Below are positions 1-5,657 of a stretch of 12,147 bases of DNA, piece by piece. The notes under the pieces were generated by a model that was not told the origin of the DNA, did no database searches, and was given only the letters and a program-made list of their open reading frames with translations. Origin of the DNA: an uncultured Mollicutes bacterium (GTDB taxonomy: Bacteria > Bacillota_I > Bacilli_A > UBA3375). Location of the stretch: contig UWSE01000018.1 of the NCBI GenBank assembly GCA_900551955.1, forward strand, positions 1 through 12,147, read 5' to 3'. How positions within the stretch are numbered: the stretch's first letter is position 1; every line of letters begins with the position of its first letter. A program made the position numbers and the translations under genes.

Positions 1-500
1 CAAATGGTACACAAAAACCAACAATCAACCCAGATGGAAGTGTAACATTACCAGAAGGTGGAACAGTTACATTACCAGGTAAAGATCCTGTAGATGTACC
101 TGCTGGAGGAACAGTTAAACCTGATGGAACAATCGTTGATAAAGATGGTAATACAATTAATCCTGATGGAACAGTAACTACTCCAGGAGCAGATGGTAAA
201 CCTGGAACTAAAGATGATGTAACAGTTAAACCAAACCCAGATGGAACTATTACATTACCAGGAGCTGATAATAATATCAACACTCCAGAAGATAATGTTA
301 CTGTAACTCCAAATCCAAATGGTACACAAAAACCAACAATCAACCCAGATGGAAGTGTAACATTACCAGAAGGTGGAACAGTTACATTACCAAATGGTGA
401 AACAGTTGACGTACCTAACGGTGGAACAGTTAAACCAGATGGAACTATCGTAGATAAAGACGGTAATATAATTAATCCAGATGGAACAGTAACTACTCCA
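1..500 (+). repeat. 315-bp (105-aa) in-frame tandem repeat, 1.6 copies seen
   Basis: Bases 1-77 recur without change at 316-392, and the alignment continues with scattered differences to base 500. The period is exactly 315 nt, so the frame is kept. Within a unit there is a shorter pattern of about 25 residues (P-G-A-D, four variable, T, two variable, D, then VTV and PNP.GT). The repeat continues off the left edge, so the copy number is unknown. Confidence 0.85.
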
Positions 501-638
501 GAAGCTAATCAAACACCACAAGGTTCTACACCTAATAAAGGTGATGTGGCTCACACAGGAACTAGTGTAAACTTAGGATTAGTAGTAGTTATTGCATTTG
601 CAGCAACTGCTATAGTAGCTATTCGTCGTCGTAAATAA
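1..638 (+). CDS. C-terminal part of repetitive wall-anchored surface protein (5' end outside window)
   Basis: This reading frame is open from the left edge (first full codon at base 3) to TAA at 636-638 and gives about 211 residues. It is built of Pro/Asp/Gly/Thr-rich units such as NPDGTVTTPGADGKPGTKDD and INPDGSVTLPEGGTVTLP, with no cysteines, as in extended stalk regions of Gram-positive surface proteins. The last 30 residues form a sortase sorting signal: V-A-H-T-G (546-560), a hydrophobic stretch (NLGLVVVIAFAATAIVAI) and a basic RRRK tail. V-A-H-T-G departs from LPXTG at the first two positions. The Asp/Gly-rich loops could bind calcium, but that is not shown. Probable role: adhesin or other wall-attached stalk protein; the functional N-terminal domain is not visible. 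A terminator follows at once, so this is the last gene of its transcript. Confidence 0.85.
   Translation, partial: NGTQKPTINPDGSVTLPEGGTVTLPGKDPVDVPAGGTVKPDGTIVDKDGNTINPDGTVTTPGADGKPGTKDDVTVKPNPDGTITLPGADNNINTPEDNVTVTPNPNGTQKPTINPDGSVTLPEGGTVTLPNGETVDVPNGGTVKPDGTIVDKDGNIINPDGTVTTPEANQTPQGSTPNKGDVAHTGTSVNLGLVVVIAFAATAIVAIRRRK
546..635 (+). other. Cell-wall sorting signal: V-A-H-T-G, hydrophobic segment, RRRK tail
   Basis: The order is pentapeptide, membrane-spanning segment of about 18 residues, then arginine/lysine tail at the extreme C-terminus, which is the standard architecture for sortase substrates. Clostridioides difficile class B sortase accepts relaxed motifs of the (S/P)PxTG and NVQTG kind, so a class B enzyme such as the one encoded at 3871-4656 is a plausible partner. 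That pairing is inference. Confidence 0.7.
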
Positions 639-643
639 TAACT

Positions 644-675
644 AAAAGAGATTGATTTAATCAATCTCTTTTTTT
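644..675 (+). terminator. Rho-independent terminator of the surface-protein gene
   Basis: The stem AGAGATTGA (647-655) pairs with TCAATCTCT (661-669) and is followed by a run of T. Flanking A and T extend the stem. It starts within ten bases of the stop codon. Confidence 0.9.
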
Positions 676-700
676 AGTAAAAAATTGCTAATTTTCCACC

Positions 701-733
701 AACCTATCAAAAAATGCTATAATTTGATAGGTT
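701..733. promoter_or_regulatory. Promoter within a perfect 10-bp inverted repeat (candidate operator)
   Basis: An extended -10 box TGCTATAAT lies at 715-723, with no good -35 box (TTCCAC at 694-699 is a weak 3/6 match at 18 bp). AACCTATCAA (701-710) and TTGATAGGTT (724-733) are perfect reverse complements whose centres are 23 bp apart, about two helical turns, and they bracket the -10 element. The expected transcription start, near 730, is inside the right arm, so a transcript would not carry both arms. This points to a DNA operator for a dimeric regulator, not an RNA hairpin. The regulator is unknown. Confidence 0.6.
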
Positions 734-745
734 AAGGAGAAGAAG

Positions 746-3700
746 ATGAAACGTAAATCATTTAATATAACAATGTTATTATTGTTAATTATCACTGTAA
801 TCGGTACTCATACAGTGAGTTTATTTGCTGAAGAAGTAGTTCCAACAGTTGAAAATGAAACTACTCAACAACAAAATACAACTATTGAGGAGCAAGTTAC
901 TCCGACAACGCCAGAAAACAGCGTAGTAGAAGCACCAGCTCCAAAACAAGAAGATAAAAATCAAGTTGTAGAACAACAAGATTTTAACGTTAGTGTTGAG
1001 CCGACAATACAAACTTATAGTGATTATCCAGAAACAACAGAGAAAATTGATAATTCCCACTCTGAAGCTAAAAATAACGCTGGATTAAATCAAATTGTTG
1101 TCAACCAAGGACGTAGTGCTAGTAACTATAATGATGATAATACAACTATTGTTGAAGGAAAAATAGTCAAAACTACACCAACTGTTTTTACGACATTAGG
1201 TGGAGCTAACCATTTAGTGCCATTTTACAATACCCTAGATGATGCTATTAATCAATATAATCCAGTACCAATTAGTGGAGCTAGTTATGATGGATGGTAT
1301 TTATCAACAACACAAGTTGATGATAATTACTATGCTAATGTAATAATTGGTGGATTAAATTGTTATGTTAATGTAAAAGATATTCAAATCATTCCTAGTA
1401 GCTTATTAAAAGCACGTAGTTATTATCAAAGAATTGGTAATGATTGGACTTATTATGAAGCTAATGATCCAATTACGAGTGATCAATATACAACTTATGA
1501 TTTAGGTAATGCACCAAGTCAAGCGGTTGAAGGAACAAAATATGTCTTAAATACTAGTGAAGTATATCAACCACTAGATGGTGGAGTTAGTTTTTCCACT
1601 TTTAATTATTTCCAAAATTTACCAGGAAGAGCAACAACAAGTTATACAGCGCAACAATTTCAAAGTTATTTAGCGCATGTTGGTAAAACTAATTCACAAT
1701 ATTATAATGCAACTAGTTCCTTTATTGATGCACAAAATCATAAAGGGGTAAATGCTCTATTATTATTTGCGATGGCAAATCATGAAAGTTATTATGGAAC
1801 TAGTTATTATGCACGTACTTGTTATAACTTCTATGGACGTGGTGCTTATGATTCAGATCCAGATCAAGCTTGTAAAATTGTTGGATTTCCGTCAGCTTAT
1901 GATGGAGCTGCAGCCCAAGCATACTTTTTAAGTAATGACTTTTTTGATGCACTAGATTGGCGTTATTATGGTTCTCATCCTGGAGATAAAACTAGTGGGA
2001 TGAATGTTAAGTACGCATCAGATCCAGCATGGGGAGCTAAGCTAGCTGCTCACATGCAAGAAGTTGATAATTACTTAGGTAATAAAGATTATAATCGTTT
2101 CTCTTTAGCTCTTAGTAGTCGAACTCCTATTTATACTGATGCTAATTTAAGTACTGGTCAATTAATTACTGGTAATAATAAACCTAATCAACAATATTAT
2201 ACAACTAATGGAATTCCGGTAATTGTTACTAATAAAACAAGTAAAAGTTATGCAATTCAATTAGATACTGGTAGAAATACTGGTAGTGGTCAACAAATGT
2301 ATGCGATCATGGCTAATCATGGTAGTTTCCCTAACTATGATGGATTAAGTCCTTATGGAGCATATGTCGAAAATAATGTTAGTAGTTTTTGTGTTAATTA
2401 TACAAATCATCGTGCTAATGAAGGATATGTAAGTGGAGGACTTACGTTCTTAAACCACCAAAATTATGTCTCTCCTTCTTTAGTCAATGATCCTGATAGT
2501 GATAAACCATTATATGGAAATACGGTGACAGGGCCAATTGCTTATAGTGTTTACCAAAATGGTCGTTGGTTAGATGTTGTTGGTAATAATACTGTCATTG
2601 GTGATGTTAATAGTGATGCACCAATTACAGCATTAACAATTGATAATAAAATCGGTAAAGATAATCTTCCTTTTAGAACTCATGTTAGTTATGAAGGATG
2701 GAAAGATAATAGTATTGATTTAGGTATTAATGGTAGTGATACATTAAGTCAAGGGATTGAGGCGATTCAAATTGATCCAGAAAGAGAATATCTAGATCAA
2801 TTTGATGTTTATTATCGAGTTCACTCTAAAACTTATGGATGGATGGATTGGGCGAAAAATGGTAATATTAGCGGAAGTTATGGTAAGAGTGCCCCAATTA
2901 ATGCGATTCACATCAAAGTAGTACATAAAAAAGATCATGTATCTTTGCCAATGACTCGTCCTTATCAAGGAGATGAGTTTTTATATCAAACCCATGCTGC
3001 TTTTGTTGGTTGGTCAACAATGCTTAATAGTGGGCAAGCCATCAACAATCCGTCAAGTGGAAAACAATTAGAAGCAATTCGTGTTTTCTTACCAACTAAT
3101 TACCAAGGTGGATTAAATGCTTGGGGATATAGTCAAAATAAAGGTTGGATTAAAGAAGTTCATAATGGTGAAGTAATTGGGACTGTTGGTCAGAGTTTAC
3201 GCCTAGAATCTTATGAACTAAACTTAACAGGTAATATTGGTCGTAATTTTGATATAGCTTATCGTAGTTATGTCGATGGCTTTGGTTGGACACCATATAC
3301 ATCTAATGGTGGAGATAGTGGTAGTCAACATATGTCTGCACCAATGTTATCAACAGAAGTTAGTTTAGTTGCGAAAGGAACTAAACTAAATCCTCAAGGT
3401 AAAAGTTTAGTTAATGAAACGTTTAAAGCTAAAGGCCATGTTCAATACCAAGGTTGGCAACAAGAACAATATCCAGGGATGATGATTGGGACAGAAGGTC
3501 AAGAGTTGAGAATGGAAGCCATTGAAATTGATAATAACCTAGGAAATGATAGTCATATTAACTATCAAGCCCATGTTCAATACCAAGGTTGGCAACCATG
3601 GAAGAGTGATGGACAAGTAGCAGGAACTACTGGTCAGGGATTACGAATGGAAGCCATTAGAATTTCATTAACAGGTTCAGCTAGTCAGTATTATGATGTA

Positions 3701-3868
3701 TATTATCAAGCGCATGTTCAATACCAAGGTTGGCAACCATGGGTAAAAAATGGTGCTATTGCCGGAACTACTGGTCAAGAATTGAGAATGGAAGCACTAC
3801 GCATTAAAATTGTGCTAAAATCTAATTACCAAAATGTAATAAATAGAAATAGACAACAAGGAGAGTAA
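746..3868 (+). CDS. Secreted endo-beta-N-acetylglucosaminidase (GH73-type) with ChW repeats
   Basis: Predicted secreted peptidoglycan hydrolase of 1040 residues that would cleave glycan strands of the cell wall. Residues 1-28 are a signal peptide (MKRK, hydrophobic core, likely cleavage after LFA), then a Thr/Glu/Pro/Gln-rich linker to about 130. Residues about 130-250 may be SH3-like. The glucosaminidase domain spans about 300-445: the likely catalytic Glu is E347 in ANHESYYGTS, followed by a YNFYGRGAY segment matching the family N-(L/F)-FG motif. C359 and C376 could form a disulfide. Another possible SH3-like stretch lies at 455-550. Residues 595-1025 contain about nine ChW (clostridial hydrophobic, conserved W) repeats; the last three all carry HVQYQGWQ. 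There is no sorting signal or C-terminal membrane segment, so wall retention would rely on non-covalent binding. AAGGAG six bases upstream supports the ATG. The gene is translationally coupled to the sortase gene. Confidence 0.88.
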   Translation: MKRKSFNITMLLLLIITVIGTHTVSLFAEEVVPTVENETTQQQNTTIEEQVTPTTPENSVVEAPAPKQEDKNQVVEQQDFNVSVEPTIQTYSDYPETTEKIDNSHSEAKNNAGLNQIVVNQGRSASNYNDDNTTIVEGKIVKTTPTVFTTLGGANHLVPFYNTLDDAINQYNPVPISGASYDGWYLSTTQVDDNYYANVIIGGLNCYVNVKDIQIIPSSLLKARSYYQRIGNDWTYYEANDPITSDQYTTYDLGNAPSQAVEGTKYVLNTSEVYQPLDGGVSFSTFNYFQNLPGRATTSYTAQQFQSYLAHVGKTNSQYYNATSSFIDAQNHKGVNALLLFAMANHESYYGTSYYARTCYNFYGRGAYDSDPDQACKIVGFPSAYDGAAAQAYFLSNDFFDALDWRYYGSHPGDKTSGMNVKYASDPAWGAKLAAHMQEVDNYLGNKDYNRFSLALSSRTPIYTDANLSTGQLITGNNKPNQQYYTTNGIPVIVTNKTSKSYAIQLDTGRNTGSGQQMYAIMANHGSFPNYDGLSPYGAYVENNVSSFCVNYTNHRANEGYVSGGLTFLNHQNYVSPSLVNDPDSDKPLYGNTVTGPIAYSVYQNGRWLDVVGNNTVIGDVNSDAPITALTIDNKIGKDNLPFRTHVSYEGWKDNSIDLGINGSDTLSQGIEAIQIDPEREYLDQFDVYYRVHSKTYGWMDWAKNGNISGSYGKSAPINAIHIKVVHKKDHVSLPMTRPYQGDEFLYQTHAAFVGWSTMLNSGQAINNPSSGKQLEAIRVFLPTNYQGGLNAWGYSQNKGWIKEVHNGEVIGTVGQSLRLESYELNLTGNIGRNFDIAYRSYVDGFGWTPYTSNGGDSGSQHMSAPMLSTEVSLVAKGTKLNPQGKSLVNETFKAKGHVQYQGWQQEQYPGMMIGTEGQELRMEAIEIDNNLGNDSHINYQAHVQYQGWQPWKSDGQVAGTTGQGLRMEAIRISLTGSASQYYDVYYQAHVQYQGWQPWVKNGAIAGTTGQELRMEALRIKIVLKSNYQNVINRNRQQGE
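3437..3742 (+). repeat. Three DNA-level repeats in the last ChW modules
   Basis: CATGTTCAATACCAAGGTTG and the following GCAA occur identically at 3437, 3572 and 3713; the second and third copies match further, through CCATGG. Spacings are 135 and 141 nt (45 and 47 residues), the size of one ChW module. Earlier modules in the gene are much more diverged. Confidence 0.85.
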
Positions 3869-3870
3869 AC

Positions 3871-4656
3871 GTGGCTAAAGCTGTAGAAAAAAAGAAACCT
3901 AGTTTATTAAATCGAATTATCTCATGGATTTTAGTAGTAATTATTATTGGTGCTACTGCAATGTTAGTTCCTGAATTATATGCTTTATATCGAGAATGGC
4001 AATTGAAGCACAATTATAATGGTATGGTAGTACATGATGCTGGTGATGGTGAGGTAATTATTGATCCGGATTGGGCACAATTAAAAGCTCAAAATGAAGA
4101 TATAGTAGCTTGGATTGCTGTACCTAATACACCAATTAACTATCCTATATTACAAGGTCCTGATAATGAATTTTATCTACATCGAGCAAGTAATAAAGAG
4201 AAAAATAAATTTGGATCAATCTTTTTAGATAGCAAAGCTAATCCAAATTTTAGTGATGATAATACATTAGTATATGGTCATAACGTGTCTGGTAATAAAT
4301 CGATGTTTTCAAAATTAACAAATTTTTTAAATCCAGAATTTTTTAAGGAAAACCCTAATTTCTACATTTTAACACCAAATGGTAAATTTCAATGCCAAAT
4401 ACTTACAGTTAATCGTTTATTAGATAGTTCTAAAAGTTATGATACTCAATTTAGTAATCCACAACAAGTTGTAGACTTGGTGGAACAAAACCGTGCTCAA
4501 GCACAACTTAAAAGCGAAGTTCCATTTGAATTAGGTGATAAGTTGGTTACATTATCAACTTGTGATTTAAACTTTGGATTAGAATCAGAACATAGAATAA
4601 TCCTAACTGCTAAATTAGTACCATATGAAGGTGAAGTTAAAATGAAAATAACATAA
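3871..4656 (+). CDS. srtB: Class B sortase
   Basis: Membrane-anchored cysteine transpeptidase that cleaves C-terminal sorting motifs and attaches surface proteins to the wall. The 261-residue product has a basic N-terminus and one membrane segment at about 12-35. The catalytic triad is visible: H137 in VYGHN, C231 in TLSTC and R242 in EHRIIL. The AWIAVPNTPINYPILQ stretch and the long segment between the catalytic His and Cys, with EFF/FYI helix-strand elements, match class B and not class A or D. The start is GTG with AAGGAG at 3858-3863, which overlaps the end of the hydrolase gene two bases upstream, so co-translation is likely. Its substrate is not known from sequence. The hydrolase in the same operon lacks a sorting signal, whereas the upstream surface protein carries one. 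Confidence 0.93.
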   Translation: MAKAVEKKKPSLLNRIISWILVVIIIGATAMLVPELYALYREWQLKHNYNGMVVHDAGDGEVIIDPDWAQLKAQNEDIVAWIAVPNTPINYPILQGPDNEFYLHRASNKEKNKFGSIFLDSKANPNFSDDNTLVYGHNVSGNKSMFSKLTNFLNPEFFKENPNFYILTPNGKFQCQILTVNRLLDSSKSYDTQFSNPQQVVDLVEQNRAQAQLKSEVPFELGDKLVTLSTCDLNFGLESEHRIILTAKLVPYEGEVKMKIT

Positions 4657-4684
4657 AAATGAGAGATTTTATCTCTCATTTTTT
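4656..4684. terminator. Bidirectional terminator between sortase and minus-strand TPR gene
   Basis: ATGAGAGAT (4659-4667) pairs with ATCTCTCAT (4671-4679) around a TTT loop. A-runs on the left and T-runs on the right give a U-tail in both directions. It serves the convergent genes ending at 4656 and 4686. Confidence 0.88.
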
Positions 4685-4685
4685 A

Positions 4686-5422
4686 CTACTTATTGTTTAG
4701 CAAATACGGAATTGTTAAGTAATGATGATATATTGGATTTGAAGCAAATACCATACTAAATGTTCTTAGAAAGATTGTTTCATCTGTATCAAGATCTAAA
4801 TCTTCATTAATCATTTTTTTAATAAGTTTTTTATAAAAATCATCAGTATCATAAATATCAAGTAAATAGTTAATTCCAGATTCAACATCCCCTTCTTTGA
4901 TCAACATAAATGCTAGCGCAATCTCCATTTCAGTTGCTTCTTCTTGATAAAAATCAATTAATTTTTCTAAAGATTTACGTTTGTCATAATATAGATAAAG
5001 GCCTGGTATCACATATCTAACACCCATATTATCATTGGGATTTAATTTTAATATTAGCTCAAAATATTTCAATGCTATTTTATACATTCCTGCATCACAT
5101 GCTGATTGAGCTATATGCAGTAAACAACGCATATAAGGTCTTGTTTCGAAAATTCCATACATCCTTCCAGGTTCATATAAGTCTTCTTTTTTAGTTTTCG
5201 CTTCTCGGCCCTTTCAAGTTCTTGTAATCTAGAAACGGCAAAATAAGGCGGTAAATTATTAATTATCATTAATATGTTAGCATCAAGATGATCTGGATTT
5301 AAAGCAAGACATTTCTCTAATAATTCTTCTTGCTTATCCAAATCATTTGTCTCTAATGCATCAAAATAATATTCATCGGCTTCATATAACTTTTTAATTT
5401 CTTCATCAGTAAGTAGTTTCAT
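4686..5422 (-). pseudogene. TPR-like helical repeat protein gene split by a -1 frame change (frameshifted or recoded)
   Basis: The function is not recognised. The ATG at 5422 follows GGGAGG four bases upstream and encodes MKLLTDEEIKKLYEADEYYF with TPR-like helices (DLDKQEELLEKCLALNPDHL). Without recoding this frame ends at 5111 after 103 residues, the last part being unlike the rest. The sequence clearly continues in the -1 frame: EDLYEPGRMYGIFETRPYMR, then a second TPR-like unit (MYKIALKYFELILKLNPND) to TAG at 4686. Joining the frames at A AAA AAG (5192-5186) gives one 245-residue protein with KLKKEDLYEPG at the junction. The A run is six long; seven would restore the frame. So this is a one-base homopolymer loss (mutation or sequencing error), phase variation, or programmed -1 frameshifting. 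The downstream part also has its own ATG at 5162, without a clear ribosome binding site. No membrane segment or signal peptide; likely cytoplasmic. Confidence 0.75.
5186..5192 (-). other. In-frame A AAA AAG slippery heptamer at the frame junction
   Basis: On the minus strand the zero-frame codons are CTA AAA AAG (5194-5186). A -1 slip there makes the next codon GAA (5186-5184), which leads exactly into the downstream frame. This is the same heptamer used for -1 frameshifting in Escherichia coli dnaX. A weak purine-rich GAGAAG lies 8 bases upstream and AAAGGG about 16 upstream; I see no convincing downstream stem-loop. Confidence 0.5.
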
Positions 5423-5443
5423 TCTTCCTCCCTTGTTAACAAT

Positions 5444-5452
5444 ATTATAACA
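5444..5452 (-). promoter_or_regulatory. Extended -10 promoter of the TPR-like gene
   Basis: TGTTATAAT reads on the minus strand 22 bases upstream of the ATG at 5422, a normal distance for a short leader. No -35 box is recognisable at 16-18 bp. Confidence 0.6.
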
Positions 5453-5473
5453 CAACCACAAAGTGATTTTTTA

Positions 5474-5482
5474 TGTTATAAT
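5474..5482 (+). promoter_or_regulatory. Extended -10 promoter of tRNA-Cys
   Basis: TGTTATAAT ends 12 bases before the mature 5' end of the tRNA, so only a very short 5' leader would need removal. No -35 box is recognisable. Confidence 0.6.
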
Positions 5483-5494
5483 ATTAATTGTTAT

Positions 5495-5568
5495 GGTGGG
5501 GTAGCCAAGTGGTAAGGCATGGGACTGCAACTCCCTGATCGTCGGTTCAAATCCGATCCTCACCTCCA
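5495..5568 (+). tRNA. trnC: tRNA-Cys (anticodon GCA), CCA encoded
   Basis: The full cloverleaf can be drawn by eye. The acceptor stem GGTGGGG pairs with CCTCACC with one G-U. The D stem is GCC/GGC with GG in the loop. The anticodon loop CTGCAAC carries GCA. The T stem GTCGG/CCGAT encloses TTCAAAT. The discriminator base is T, as expected for cysteine, and CCA is encoded (5566-5568). The outermost anticodon-stem pair appears to be a T-T mismatch (5520/5536), leaving four good pairs. It is a single gene with its own promoter and terminator. Confidence 0.96.
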
Positions 5569-5587
5569 ATATTTAATCTAATGTTCT

Positions 5588-5612
5588 GAGTCACTAAGGT
5601 GACTCTTTTTTT
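5588..5612 (+). terminator. Terminator after tRNA-Cys
   Basis: GAGTCAC (5588-5594) pairs with GTGACTC (5599-5605) around TAAG and is followed by seven T. It separates the tRNA transcript from sufB. Confidence 0.92.
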
Positions 5613-5633
5613 AATTTTAATGAATAAATATAG

Positions 5634-5639
5634 TATAAT
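5634..5639 (+). promoter_or_regulatory. -10 box of the sufB operon
   Basis: Perfect TATAAT lies 18 bases upstream of the GTG, after the tRNA terminator. Unlike most other promoters in this window it lacks the upstream TG (TAG instead). The region where a -35 box is expected is only AT-rich. Confidence 0.5.
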
Positions 5640-5657
5640 ATTTAAAAAGGAGCTAGC

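Larger units (their letters stand above)
5441..5485. repeat. Perfect 12-bp inverted repeat holding two divergent -10 boxes
   Basis: AATATTATAACA (5441-5452) and TGTTATAATATT (5474-5485) are perfect reverse complements 21 bases apart. Each arm contains TGTTATAAT reading outward, one toward the TPR gene and one toward tRNA-Cys. Confidence 0.8.

Noticed and set aside
1..500. Repeats considered as a CRISPR array
   Set aside because: The period is 315 bases, in frame and coding throughout, with no short repeat/unique spacer alternation.
701..733. Inverted repeat read as an RNA terminator or riboswitch stem
   Set aside because: No T-run follows, a -10 box lies between the arms, and the predicted transcript would start inside the right arm.
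821..1060. Minus-strand open frame of 79 codons inside the hydrolase gene
   Set aside because: It lies antisense to the linker of a convincing gene, its product is hydrophobic low-complexity sequence, and there is no ribosome binding site or promoter of its own.
5420..5461. Upstream ATG at 5461 as start of the minus-strand TPR-like gene
   Set aside because: It would place the start upstream of the extended -10 box. The ATG at 5422 has GGGAGG at the right distance and is downstream of the promoter.
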